From positions 34,429 to 98,428 of the forward strand of contig JAJPJO010000247.1 in the NCBI GenBank assembly GCA_021324135.1: 64,000 bases of DNA, in the 5' to 3' direction. Positions 36,067 to 45,766 of the stretch are shown here, one piece after another. A program made the position numbers and the translations under genes. A model generated the notes under the pieces. That model ran no database searches and had not been told where the DNA came from. It was given only the letters and a program-made list of their open reading frames with translations. The stretch's first letter is position 1; each line of letters opens with the position of its first letter. Source of the stretch: Pseudomonadota bacterium. GTDB taxonomy: Bacteria; Cyanobacteriota; Vampirovibrionia; Obscuribacterales; Obscuribacteraceae.

Positions 36067-37422
36067 CTACTTTTCCGGAAAAGAAATACGCGAAAAATAT
36101 TTCGCGAACAAATCAAGGCTCATCGAGAACCTTCCGCCGCCGAGATCTTTCACGCCACTATCGGCCGGTGGCGCAAAGCCCCAGGGGTTTCTCATAATCA
36201 CGCTCTTCTCCTTGCCGTTGTAGTCCAGAATGCTGTATGTGTGCATCCATACAGGTGCGCCTTCCCCTGTTTTCACGTTAACCGAGGCATCAGCGGTAAT
36301 CGGCCGTCGCGGTTTCTCAAGCATCAGCTCGCTGAGCTGAGCGTGCAAATCATCGGGCCTGGCATTCCAAACATGATTGATCGGCTTGCCGGTAAGAATT
36401 CGCAGCCCACCATCGAGGAACGACGGTCCTTCTGTATGCTCTTGTGGAACAGGGCTGTCGTCGCGGCCGAGCAGGCGGCGAAATGCCAGTGCTGATGGGT
36501 CTTTCATACAATACTGACCGTAGGCTTTCTCCATCACCCAAACCCAACTTCCGAACTGTCCTGCTTTTGGGTAGAGAGTAATTTCGGCATCAGATGGCGC
36601 GGCCACATCGATCTCCTTTTGACCGGGAAACTTGACTTTGTAGGAACCGTCTTGATTTTCCCTGATCATTTTTCTGATCTCATCTGGATTGGCGGCAGCA
36701 AGTGCGGCAAGCGCTCCATAAAAGTAGCAGTTTCCTATACCTGCCTGTTGCACCGCATCCGGTACTAGACTTTCAAGCGGTTTTGCCTGATCCCTGTATA
36801 AAGTTCTAACCGTCGACTTAACCGAGTCGCTCGTGCGAACCATAGCATCATCAAGACTCTCGAGAAGCCCCAGGGCATCTTTATCCTGCAACTGGTTCGA
36901 GCGCCTCTGACTGACGAGCCTATCCAACGCATCGATGCTTTTTGCGCTTAAGGTCCGGTTGTTTTTCGGCTTTTCTAAATTGCTCGAATCGAGCCTGGCG
37001 ATTTTATCGAATGAAAGCTTGAGAGCAACCAGGACCTGTGCATCTCGCCCTCTGATTTTGGGATCGCCCAGAGCTTTACCGATATCATGCAGGCTGATCG
37101 GCTCGCCGGCTCGTCCAGTAATCCTATGCGCCAGCTCCGGAAAAATGGCTTTGATATCCGCGCTTGTGGCATCATATCTGGTGCCACGGTTATCAGGGGC
37201 GGACTCATTTTTTCGCTCCGCTTTTTTATTTGCCGCCTCGGGCAATTTTTCGAAAAGGGACAAAAGATCGATCGGGATCGCCGCATTCGTTCCCGGAGTT
37301 GTGGTCTGATTCAAGGTTCGTTCGTAACGCTCGGGACGAAACTTGAAGAGCTCGGCGAACATGTTCTTATTTTGATTTTCACCGCCGGTGGTGCGGGAAT
37401 CCTGGAAGTCGAAAACTGACAT
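36067..37422 (-). CDS. Calpain-like cysteine protease (family C2)
   Basis: The 451-residue protein has no signal peptide. Residues 1-220 are a helical, partly charged N-terminal region of unknown function. The catalytic part shows the calpain layout: Gln226 (oxyanion) and Cys232 in QQAGIGNCYFYGALAALA, WVWVMEKAYGQY near 293-304 matching the WxxLLEKAYAK helix of calpains, His394 in HTYSILDY, and Asn412 in MRNPWGF. All triad residues are present, so it should be active. Eukaryotic calcium-binding domains are absent. GGAGG stands about 7 bases before the ATG. It is convergent with the DUF6745-like gene (11-base gap). Confidence 0.88.
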   Translation of the reverse strand: MSVFDFQDSRTTGGENQNKNMFAELFKFRPERYERTLNQTTTPGTNAAIPIDLLSLFEKLPEAANKKAERKNESAPDNRGTRYDATSADIKAIFPELAHRITGRAGEPISLHDIGKALGDPKIRGRDAQVLVALKLSFDKIARLDSSNLEKPKNNRTLSAKSIDALDRLVSQRRSNQLQDKDALGLLESLDDAMVRTSDSVKSTVRTLYRDQAKPLESLVPDAVQQAGIGNCYFYGALAALAAANPDEIRKMIRENQDGSYKVKFPGQKEIDVAAPSDAEITLYPKAGQFGSWVWVMEKAYGQYCMKDPSALAFRRLLGRDDSPVPQEHTEGPSFLDGGLRILTGKPINHVWNARPDDLHAQLSELMLEKPRRPITADASVNVKTGEGAPVWMHTYSILDYNGKEKSVIMRNPWGFAPPADSGVKDLGGGRFSMSLDLFAKYFSRISFPEK

Positions 37423-37816
37423 ATGCGTTCCTCCCGCTCTCTGCCTGCGTTCTCAAAGTAATCTCGGCCGCGCCAATTCACAAATGAATCATGAAGGTCA
37501 GGCGCTCTTCAGGCGGGCAATATCGCAAACAGCGTCTTTGATATGGCAGACTGATCCATTTCCGCCGCTGCCCAAAAACCTTTCGCGCCTGGCCCGATAA
37601 ACCAACCTGCACTAACCCGATTGGTGAGCGCGGGCTTCCGGTATTGCGGCAAAGCAAAATGTAAAGGAATATTACAAGCGCCGGCTAATTTAGCTCCCAT
37701 AAGCGTTAACGACTAGGTAATTGATTTTTCGGCCGAAACTGAGGGGCGGAGGATACCGAAAATCGAAGCTGTTAGAATTACCAGTGCTGCTTGCAAAGGC
37801 AGGAGGGGCTAACGCC
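37423..37816. other. Divergent intergenic region with a 12-bp palindrome
   Basis: Between the calpain-like gene and the secreted protein no supported ORF exists. At 37727-37738 there is a perfect palindrome, TTTCGGCCGAAA, about 80 bases before the secreted-protein start; it is a possible operator. No clear -35/-10 pair was seen in either direction. Confidence 0.4.
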
Positions 37817-38917
37817 ATGCATGGAACAGGATTCAAAGCAAGAGTCACTCTCACTCTTCTTACATCATTAGCGCTCGCAGGGGCGGGGCAAGGCATTCAC
37901 GCGCAAGAGCCCGAGCCCTTCCCGGCAAAGGCTAAAACTCCGCGAGAGCTGGCTCCCAAGCCATGGCGCATTGAATCGTCGGCGATAGGCGATTTGAACA
38001 AAGACGGCAGACCGGACGCAGCGTTGATTGTTTCAAGCGGCGCCGAGGGAGCGAATGCTCAGCGAAAACTAATCATCGCCTTCAAGCGGAAAGACGGTCT
38101 GTTCGAGAAAATCATCGAGAATGACACCGCCACCATATCCGGGGGCACGGCCGCCGCTTCCCCGCAGGTCTCGATCAAGAAGGGCGTCGTCAGCCTCAGC
38201 CAGAGCTGGGGTGGGCGGCAACACCATGAGTCGACTCATAAGTATCAATACCGCGACGGTCACTGGATGCTGATCGGATACACAATCACATCAGCAGAGG
38301 AAACCGATCCGGCCGGCAGGCGCTCGCTCGATATCAATCTGCTCACCGGTGATGTGTCCGCCTCTGTCGGTACCGGCACCGGAGCACAGCACGAGCGTTT
38401 TCGCGAACTCTGGGCTGCCAGAATAGATGGAGCCGAACCGACGCCGTCGGACTGGTGTCCGCATACGGTGCAAATGCCAATCCCGGGCAGCGAAGATCAT
38501 AAGATCGTGACACTACAAGCGGTGCACTCCAACAGCAAACTTTTCATTCGCGCCCAGGTAGAGGGCGGCAAACCGCTGGGCGCAGGAGACGTGATCATGA
38601 CGGACGCAGAGGGCAATAAAATTGCGCCCGAGTCATCTCGCGCCACCATATATGGTTACTTGATCAACGAATATGATTTAACGCAAGGTCCGCTCAAAGA
38701 CGCGGTAGGCAAGTTCAATACTGCCAGTTCGAATGAAAAATTATTTCGTGCCAACATTACTGTTCACCCACGCGCGGATGGAAAAAAGCTGACCATGAGT
38801 ACCGGCGGGAAAAGACCGGCGGCAATTTTTCTGAGCGAACGAAAAGGGGCCGTCGAGCTAAAAGACATCGACATGCGACAGGGCAGTTTGTTGCATCCTT
38901 TGATCAACCCTATGTAA
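37817..38917 (+). CDS. Secreted protein with an FG-GAP-like calcium-loop segment
   Basis: The start at 37817 follows AGGAGGGG by 8 bases; an earlier in-frame ATG at 37721 would add a basic extension and hide the signal peptide. The 366-residue product has a signal peptide (core about 10-25, cleavage near IHAQE). The mature part soon shows IGDLNKDGRPDAALIV, the DxNxDGxxD-type calcium loop of FG-GAP/VCBS repeats. The rest is strand-rich and ends with a C-terminal domain of Lys/Gly turns without named motifs. It is most likely a periplasmic or surface beta-rich protein. Confidence 0.72.
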   Translation: MHGTGFKARVTLTLLTSLALAGAGQGIHAQEPEPFPAKAKTPRELAPKPWRIESSAIGDLNKDGRPDAALIVSSGAEGANAQRKLIIAFKRKDGLFEKIIENDTATISGGTAAASPQVSIKKGVVSLSQSWGGRQHHESTHKYQYRDGHWMLIGYTITSAEETDPAGRRSLDINLLTGDVSASVGTGTGAQHERFRELWAARIDGAEPTPSDWCPHTVQMPIPGSEDHKIVTLQAVHSNSKLFIRAQVEGGKPLGAGDVIMTDAEGNKIAPESSRATIYGYLINEYDLTQGPLKDAVGKFNTASSNEKLFRANITVHPRADGKKLTMSTGGKRPAAIFLSERKGAVELKDIDMRQGSLLHPLINPM

Positions 38918-39010
38918 TTGATCAGCTTACGGGCATGATCATCTCAGTTTGATCTGATCGCGACGCTGTTCCCTTACCTGACTGCGTCCGCTAAGATATG
39001 CTTAACAGGC

Positions 39011-40897
39011 ATGCCTGGGTGCTTTATGCGCAACAACCAAGAGACTTTCGATCAAGAAGCAGGAAGCAGTGAAAGCCTGGAGAAAGATCCAGGACAAGTC
39101 TCAGCTGGAAAATCTAAAAGAGCTAAGAAGAGAGCAGCCAAACAAGCGGCGAAACTTTTGCAGCAGGCTCGGTCGCAAGACCAGCCCACCGCTGACTCGA
39201 ATGCTGCAGATCATGATCAATCACTTGATGCAGCTGAGAATGCGCCAGAGGAAACGAGCAATGATTCTCGAAGCGTCACCGACACTCTCATTGATGTCGA
39301 GCCCGTTAGCGCCGATCTATGCTTGTCGCCATCGACAACCGAGACTGATGGATCGAATGGTGAGGGCGATGCATCCGTTCAGGACGAGCAAGAAGACATG
39401 CAGGCGCTGCAATCCTTTGATGAATCGGTTATCAATCTTGAAGCCGCGCCGATTCATGAGCATGCCAAACATAAGCCGGGCGATATTTTGTTTGGAAAGT
39501 ACAGAATCAGCGAAGTGCTCGTCTCGGATTCGTTCAGCACCATATACAGGGCGCGAGATCTGAGCCGGAACATTCGCGTCTTAATGGAGGCGATCGAAAT
39601 TCCCGATAAGTGGCGTCCGGGCTTGTTCGCCAGAGCTGCCCGCCAGGCAGCCGCCCTCAATCATGACAATGTTTTGAAGCTCCTGGCATTTGAAGAATCG
39701 CCCGAGGGTCGGCCATATTTCATATCGGAGTATCTTAACTTCGTGCGCTTAAGCGATCTGATCAGCGACAGCGGTTTCATCGAACAGGAGCTCGAGGCGA
39801 TCGAAGCGTTGGTTCAAATTTGTCAGGCTCTCGAGTATGCACATGGGCTCGGAATCGTGCATGGCTTCTTGCATCCCCGCAACGTTTTCCTGGTTGAGAG
39901 TGACGGGGCAGTGCAAGCCAAACTGGCTAATTTCGCATTCGCCGGTCTGCAAGAACAGTTGCGCGCCGGCGTGCAGGCAGCTCAAACCCAAGATCTCTTG
40001 ACGCCGCAGGTCGATATAGCCCAGTTGAGCCTTTTGACCTACTACACTCTGAGCGGTCAAATTCCCTGCAAACAGTACGGTCTGGATGAGGCCTTCAATC
40101 TCTTCCCTGATCTCAAGCCCGACTTCGACGCTCTCGAGGAGGCCCGCCCCGATGTCAGAGGCAAGGATGAGCTGCTTCAGTTGCTTGATGATGCCAACGA
40201 CGCCGATGATGAATGGCGCGTCAAAAGCGCAAGGGAATTTGCCGATGGGCTTGCAGACTGGCAGAGATCGGTGGAACAGTCGCTGGCCTCGCGCTCTGCG
40301 ATGGCACAGAAGGTAGCGGAATCGAGCCAGCAACAAGCTCCGGCCAAAAAAGGCAAACGCAAGATTACGAATAACATGAAGACCACTGTAAAACGCATGG
40401 TCAGCCTGAGAATGAATCAAAGCGCGCAAGAAGAAACGGCCGTTATGCGCATGACGGATCTGGCTTCAGGCAAGGGTCCCCGTCGATCGCCATTGGCCTC
40501 GGCCGGCCGTATACTGATTGCGCTCGGCGTATCCCTGGGTGCTCTTGCCGGAATAGCTTACGCCTTGATTTGTCATCCTGATGAAGTGAAGGATATGTGG
40601 ACAAATGCAGCCCAACAAGTAGCCGGCGTTTTACCAACCAAACATGCCGATCTTGAAGAAGTGCCTGTGCCGGCGGCGAAGCCGCGAGTTACAAAAGCGG
40701 GAAAGGAACGCAAATCCGCGCCAGTGGTTGCAGCGACTGTCGAGAGAAAACGCGAGAATAAACTGCCGCCGTTTAACCCAATCAGTCTGCGCGATTTCTA
40801 CAGGCGCGATTTCGTCCCCGACGAGAGCAACGGTGATGCGCACAGGAGAAGGTTCAGAATCGAGTACCGGGTTTTCAATCGAGATTGGCTCAAGTAA
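39011..40897 (+). CDS. Ser/Thr pseudokinase with single membrane helix
   Basis: The 628-residue protein has a long Lys/Ala and acidic N-terminal region (1-155), a kinase-fold domain (about 163-425), a membrane helix near 500-522 and a basic extracytoplasmic tail. Every catalytic element is lost. The Gly-rich loop reads VLVSDSFSTIY without glycines, the VAIK lysine is Glu193 (RVLMEA), HRD is replaced by H284-G-F, and DFG by NFA at 307-309. The fold is still recognisable from YRISEVL, YRARD, YFISEYL and ALEYAHGLGIVHG. It lies 6 bases before a protein with two intact kinase domains, so an allosteric or scaffold role toward that kinase is the likely reading. The start could also be the ATG at 39026. 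Confidence 0.87.
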   Translation: MPGCFMRNNQETFDQEAGSSESLEKDPGQVSAGKSKRAKKRAAKQAAKLLQQARSQDQPTADSNAADHDQSLDAAENAPEETSNDSRSVTDTLIDVEPVSADLCLSPSTTETDGSNGEGDASVQDEQEDMQALQSFDESVINLEAAPIHEHAKHKPGDILFGKYRISEVLVSDSFSTIYRARDLSRNIRVLMEAIEIPDKWRPGLFARAARQAAALNHDNVLKLLAFEESPEGRPYFISEYLNFVRLSDLISDSGFIEQELEAIEALVQICQALEYAHGLGIVHGFLHPRNVFLVESDGAVQAKLANFAFAGLQEQLRAGVQAAQTQDLLTPQVDIAQLSLLTYYTLSGQIPCKQYGLDEAFNLFPDLKPDFDALEEARPDVRGKDELLQLLDDANDADDEWRVKSAREFADGLADWQRSVEQSLASRSAMAQKVAESSQQQAPAKKGKRKITNNMKTTVKRMVSLRMNQSAQEETAVMRMTDLASGKGPRRSPLASAGRILIALGVSLGALAGIAYALICHPDEVKDMWTNAAQQVAGVLPTKHADLEEVPVPAAKPRVTKAGKERKSAPVVAATVERKRENKLPPFNPISLRDFYRRDFVPDESNGDAHRRRFRIEYRVFNRDWLK

Positions 40898-40903
40898 TCT
40901 ATC

Positions 40904-43501
40904 ATGACCGAAAATCTCAGGCAGCTTCTGAAAAAAAGCTCCGCACATCAAACGCAGCGGCAAGAGTATGTCAACGATCCGTTGGTGGGCACTGTTCTGG
41001 GTCAGGAGTATCAGATTCTGGAATGCCTCGGAAAGGGCGCCATGGCAAAGGTCTACAAGGCCAGGCAAATGACGCTCGACAGGCTCGTGGCCATCAAGGT
41101 GCTCATTACTAAAGAACCGGATATGGTGGCACGCTTCTCGCATGAAATCAAGGTGCACAGCAAGCTGCGGCACATGAACATCGTCGAAGCCCTTGATTGC
41201 ATCACGGACACGGCTACCGGTGAAACGTTTTTCGTGATGGAATATCTTCAGGGGCAGTCGATTCAGCAATTGATCAAAACCATGCGCAGCGGTCTGCCGT
41301 CTGAAGAGGATTTTTTCTTTATTCTGGAGCAATGCACAAATGCCCTCGAGTACGCGCACAAACAAGGGGTCATCCATCGCGATCTCAAGCCCGCGAACAT
41401 AGTTTTAGTCGAGCGCGACGATCAAGTGCGCGTCAAGGTCGTTGATTTCGGTCTGGCCAAGCTGCAAGAGCAGATTCAAAGGTTCACCAAAACCGGTCAT
41501 ATAGTCGGATCGCCGCTCTATATGAGCCCTGAACAATGCGTAGGCAGAGATCTCGATGCCCGCACGGATGTCTATTCGCTGGGTCTCCTGTCGTACGAGC
41601 TGATCTGCGGTGAGCCACCCTATGGAAAACGCAAGAGCCTGATTGAGGTCATGCACGCTCATTGCGATCCCAACATAAAACCCGAGCCGATTTCGGGGAA
41701 AAACGCCAGCATCCGCTTGCCCGGCAGGCTGGAAAAGCTTCTATTCACTGCCATGGAAACCAGGAAAGAAGAGCGTTTCCAATCCGCCAGGGCCCTGCAG
41801 GAAGCTCTGCGGCAGTGGTATCAAGCAGTGCAGAAAGGCATGAATGATGAGATGCTGGATGTCATGCCTATCGAGCTTGGCGAGCGCACGGCCGTACTTT
41901 CGATGCCGCCTGATTTCGAAAGCTCGGCGCTCGATGGAGCGGTATATGCGCAAGCCTCGGCATGGCATCTGCCGGAGCTGGTGAGCACAAAGCATGATGG
42001 CGGTTGGGGAATCGTTTCCGGCGTCGAATTGGCATACATTCCTCAGTGCGAGCCTGTAATGGGCAAAGATCTGCTCGGTCGCTACCGAGTCAGCGAAGTT
42101 CTCGGCGAGGGCGGCATGTCGGTCGTCTATCGCGCCCGTGATTTGCAAAACGATCGCGACGTCGCCATAAAAACATTGAAGTTCATGCAGCCCGAGCTGT
42201 GCAACAGATTCGCCCGGGAAGTGGCTATCCACAACGAACTGAAGCACGCAAATATCGTCAAGCCAATCGATCATTTTCGCTTGCCGAACTCACAACCGTT
42301 TTTCGTCATGGAATTGCTCAAGGGAACGATACTTGAGGAGTACCTGGAGAAAGAGCGCATAGTCAGCGATTTCAAGGACATATGCTCGATTCTGTCCCAG
42401 CTCTGCGACGCGCTCGAATTTGCTCATGACGCCGGCGTCATTCACCGTGACTTGAAGCCCGGGAACATCATGATCATCGAGCAACAGGGCAGTTTGTGGC
42501 TCAAGGTGCTGGACTTCGGATTGGCAAAAATCGAAGCCGATCTGCAGCGCTTGACCAAGACCGGAGTGCTCGTCGGTTCGCCTGCCTACATGAGTCCCGA
42601 GCACTGCCTGGGGAAGCCGCTCACCAGTCAGTCGGATCTTTATTCGCTTGGTGTTCTGGCCTATGAAATGATCGCCGGAGCGTTTCCCTTTAAAGCAAAC
42701 ACGGATATAGGAATGATCCAGGCGCACTGTGACGGCAAGTTAGGGCCAATACCAATCTCGAACTTTCGCGATGACTTGCCGGCCGTAAATCATATCGAGC
42801 AGATATTGGCGAAGTTGCTTCAAAAAGATTCCTCTCAGCGCTATGAATCGATCGAGCAGCTGCGCGAGTCGTTGAATGATTGGTGGACAGCAGCCGGTGA
42901 GGAGGCGGATACCTCGCCGTTTAAGCCGCGCCGCCGGCGCCGCCGCAAGATCGAAGTCAATCTCCCGGAGCCTCTCAATTCGGCTCCGCCAGCCGCTTCC
43001 TCGGTGGCGCGCTCTGATTTGCAGGAACTCGATACGATCCTCAACAAGTTTCAAAAGTCACGAGCCGAGACGCTGTTTAGCCGCTCGCGCAATGCCGTGC
43101 TCGATGCCGGCGCCTTGCGCATGGTCAAGCTTGTGCTCCTGACAGTGCTTTCCTTCGTGGTCATCGGCACGCTCATGTGGTTTTCCATGAATGCCCGCAA
43201 GCCCGATGCCAAAACGGCAATCAGCCAGCCAGGCGGGGAGTCTGGCTCGCCACCGACAACCAGCGCGGCCTCAAGGCACGTTGAAAAAGACAGCGTTGAT
43301 AGAGCCCCGGCTTCAGGCAACCCGGACTCTTCTGTTTCCTCAAGCCCAGAAAAACTTTTCGAGGATCAGCGCCCGGCAAATGATGGCGGATCGGAATCCG
43401 CAGCTGACGCGCAAACGCAGAGCTTGATGGGTCGCAAGATCGGAGGCGGCAAAATAACCGGCTTTGGGCGCAATTCGATTCGTCTCGAGCCAGCCAAATG
43501 A
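40904..43501 (+). CDS. Membrane protein with two intact Ser/Thr kinase domains in tandem
   Basis: The 865-residue chain has kinase domain 1 at about 34-305 (Lys65 in VAIK, HRDLKPAN with Asp160, DFG with Asp181, GSPLYMSPEQ). Kinase domain 2 follows at about 392-690 (Lys423, HRDLKPGN with Asp515, DFG with Asp537, GSPAYMSPEH). Between them is a linker of about 85 residues with no named domain. A basic stretch (RRRRRRK) near 705 and a membrane helix near 770-790 follow, then a Pro/Ser-rich outside tail ending with IRLEPAK. Two active domains on one chain are uncommon in bacteria. The gene lies 6 bases behind the pseudokinase, so the three kinase folds are made together. Confidence 0.92.
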   Translation: MTENLRQLLKKSSAHQTQRQEYVNDPLVGTVLGQEYQILECLGKGAMAKVYKARQMTLDRLVAIKVLITKEPDMVARFSHEIKVHSKLRHMNIVEALDCITDTATGETFFVMEYLQGQSIQQLIKTMRSGLPSEEDFFFILEQCTNALEYAHKQGVIHRDLKPANIVLVERDDQVRVKVVDFGLAKLQEQIQRFTKTGHIVGSPLYMSPEQCVGRDLDARTDVYSLGLLSYELICGEPPYGKRKSLIEVMHAHCDPNIKPEPISGKNASIRLPGRLEKLLFTAMETRKEERFQSARALQEALRQWYQAVQKGMNDEMLDVMPIELGERTAVLSMPPDFESSALDGAVYAQASAWHLPELVSTKHDGGWGIVSGVELAYIPQCEPVMGKDLLGRYRVSEVLGEGGMSVVYRARDLQNDRDVAIKTLKFMQPELCNRFAREVAIHNELKHANIVKPIDHFRLPNSQPFFVMELLKGTILEEYLEKERIVSDFKDICSILSQLCDALEFAHDAGVIHRDLKPGNIMIIEQQGSLWLKVLDFGLAKIEADLQRLTKTGVLVGSPAYMSPEHCLGKPLTSQSDLYSLGVLAYEMIAGAFPFKANTDIGMIQAHCDGKLGPIPISNFRDDLPAVNHIEQILAKLLQKDSSQRYESIEQLRESLNDWWTAAGEEADTSPFKPRRRRRRKIEVNLPEPLNSAPPAASSVARSDLQELDTILNKFQKSRAETLFSRSRNAVLDAGALRMVKLVLLTVLSFVVIGTLMWFSMNARKPDAKTAISQPGGESGSPPTTSAASRHVEKDSVDRAPASGNPDSSVSSSPEKLFEDQRPANDGGSESAADAQTQSLMGRKIGGGKITGFGRNSIRLEPAK

Positions 43502-43676
43502 TCAACGGGGGGCGTGAAACTTTCGCGAAGGTATGCCACTGAATCAAAGGTAACCGAGAGCTTTCAGGCAATTTTCCAATTGCCTTGTTGGATAATCCCG
43601 TGTAAATATAAGAAATTGGTATCGCATATTGGCGGACTGTCCCTCTCACCGGACAAATTTGCACAGGCGTATCTTT

Positions 43677-45749
43677 ATGGCTCGCAACATTAAGAAAGCG
43701 TCCCCTCGACCCACCCTCGCTTCAAACACCTCGAAACCGGCTAAATACCGGCGGCGAGGCAACGTGTTGATTTTGATCGTTGCCATCGTGCTTGGTATCA
43801 TCGTTTTGCTCGTGCTTTTCGCCCTCGGTTATGTAAGGTTGCTTGGCACCGGCTCCGAGCAAAAGACTGCCATTGAGGCGGCAGCCATAGCGGCGGCCAG
43901 GGATATAAGCAACATTGTCATCGATACGGACACCTTCGGTTTTGTCGGATTGTCCGACTCGGCGCCCAATGGTGCTGCCACCACTGCTGGTGACAATTTC
44001 TGCACGCCCGTGCACAGCATTAACACGCTGATCGGCACGGCTCGGATCGACTATCTCATAGCCAGCCAGCCGGGTCTGGATATGCCGGTTTGGCGCCAGC
44101 TGGCATCGCAGGATCTGAGCGATGCCAAAGACGCCGCCACCCAGTTGATCGCAGCCATCAATGCGGCGATTCAACCGGGCGGATCCGGCAAGGACAAAAA
44201 TGGACAGAAGCTCACTCCCTACGTGTCTGCCGAAGCTGCCTACAAGCAAAACCAAATCCGCATGACCGGCTCGTCGAATTACGTCAACGGTTCAATGAAA
44301 CTTTCCCTTGGTGCCATTGCCGGCGGTACCACCACCAACGTCCCGGTTCCCCAGCCGCTCAGTGCCGATTCCACGCTCAATTCCACCAATACTTCAAACG
44401 GATACTACAAGTCTTACATCGATGTTCCGATCGCCGATCAAGATTATGTCTTCGCCGGGATCGGCAGCTCGATCAAGCTGGTCGACTGGAAGAAATGGGT
44501 TCCGGCTGTACCCGGCTTGCCTTATCAGTTCCCTACGATCCTGCGAGCCGAAGCCCAGCAAATCGTGCACAATGCCACGGCGGCTGATCAAACCATTATC
44601 TCAGTAGCCTGCGCACAACCGGCCAGCGTTTACGATCCACGTCCGGCACCCGGTGCGCTCACAATCAGTTTCCCCGACGGCATGCCCAATTACGACCAGG
44701 TCCTGAGCATGCCTCTCGATCTCTACGGCAACGTTCTCAGCGATCCTTCCCGGGACACATCCGACTTTTACGACGCCAGCCCCGGTGACTATCCGGTTAG
44801 CGGCGGCAGCCAGATTTCGCCTGGAACGGACTGGCCGATTACCTCCGATCCGCTTAAATTGGCGGCATCGGGATGCAAATTAGCTGTCTACGATTGGATT
44901 CGCCGCGCCGGCACGCGCGCCAATATTGATTCGGTGGTGGGCATGCATTACACACCGTTTCTGCCTCAAGGTCCCGACGTCCCCTGGCCGCCGCCACCAA
45001 ACGTGCCGGCCGGCAATATACCGCGCGGCATCGTTCATATCTACAAGTTCGACACCGACGGGATCATCGACTATGAAGGGCGAGAAATCAAGCCGGCCCC
45101 CTGGTGGGTTATCAGCGATCGCCAGAACTTGATCGAATGCTACGATGCCATCACAGATGGTGCCAAACCTTTCACGGTCCAACCCGTTCCTCTGACGATC
45201 GTACCGCCGGTAACCATTCCTGCCGGGCAGGTCGAGTTTACCCCGAGATACGACATGTTCATCCGCTTCTACAGCAGAAAGTACGGGCCGCCGGGTGGGC
45301 AACACTTCGGTGAGCCGATGGACAACGATATGGTATCCTGCCTCGATCAAGACATACCTCCCGAAGCGATGCTGAAGCTGGATCCTGACGGACTGCACGG
45401 TAAGGCTACGACAAGTTTCCGGATTTCAGACAGAGGTGCTAAAAGTAAAAGTCCTCCTCTGATCGGCGCCGGCATCGGAGCAATTCCGACGTTGATGCCT
45501 CAGGACGATTTCGCGTTCAAATGGGCCTTAGTAAGCATTGGCGGTCCACAGGTCGATTCTAACCCGGCCCTTTACCGCAAGTTTTACAATGGTACCGGGC
45601 TGAGGCAAACGTACATGACCAACGGCTCCGTCACCGATATTCGTTTTCGTCGCGTGGTAATCGGCAAGGATCCGGTATCGACGGTGGTGAACTTGCTGGG
45701 CACTGTTCTGCCCATTCAAAAGCAACAAGGTTATGTCGGTCAAAAGTGA
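43677..45749 (+). CDS. TadG-like membrane-anchored protein, second copy
   Basis: From ATG 43677 the protein is 690 residues; a longer in-frame start at 43629 lacks a ribosome binding site, and this one is also weak. It has a basic stretch (YRRRGNV), a hydrophobic helix (about 28-52), then GSEQKTAIEAAAIAAARD, the TadG-type N terminus. The remainder is a large outside domain rich in Pro, Gly and Asp. Shared blocks with the TadG-like protein at 6735 (FGFVGLSD/FGYIALVD, INTLIGTARIDYLIA/INTIIATARLDYLIA, LTPY/VTPY) show they are paralogues. It follows the tandem kinase by 175 bases on the same strand and may be in the same transcription unit, although no TadE-like partner is adjacent. Confidence 0.72.
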   Translation: MARNIKKASPRPTLASNTSKPAKYRRRGNVLILIVAIVLGIIVLLVLFALGYVRLLGTGSEQKTAIEAAAIAAARDISNIVIDTDTFGFVGLSDSAPNGAATTAGDNFCTPVHSINTLIGTARIDYLIASQPGLDMPVWRQLASQDLSDAKDAATQLIAAINAAIQPGGSGKDKNGQKLTPYVSAEAAYKQNQIRMTGSSNYVNGSMKLSLGAIAGGTTTNVPVPQPLSADSTLNSTNTSNGYYKSYIDVPIADQDYVFAGIGSSIKLVDWKKWVPAVPGLPYQFPTILRAEAQQIVHNATAADQTIISVACAQPASVYDPRPAPGALTISFPDGMPNYDQVLSMPLDLYGNVLSDPSRDTSDFYDASPGDYPVSGGSQISPGTDWPITSDPLKLAASGCKLAVYDWIRRAGTRANIDSVVGMHYTPFLPQGPDVPWPPPPNVPAGNIPRGIVHIYKFDTDGIIDYEGREIKPAPWWVISDRQNLIECYDAITDGAKPFTVQPVPLTIVPPVTIPAGQVEFTPRYDMFIRFYSRKYGPPGGQHFGEPMDNDMVSCLDQDIPPEAMLKLDPDGLHGKATTSFRISDRGAKSKSPPLIGAGIGAIPTLMPQDDFAFKWALVSIGGPQVDSNPALYRKFYNGTGLRQTYMTNGSVTDIRFRRVVIGKDPVSTVVNLLGTVLPIQKQQGYVGQK

Positions 45750-45766
45750 TCGCCTTGCAGGTTCAA

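Noticed and set aside
37509..37700. A 63-codon minus-strand frame upstream of the calpain-like gene
   Set aside because: No ribosome binding site, no motif and low-complexity composition.
40631..41377. A 248-codon minus-strand frame across the pseudokinase/tandem kinase junction
   Set aside because: It is antisense to two well-supported kinase genes and has no protein-like motif.
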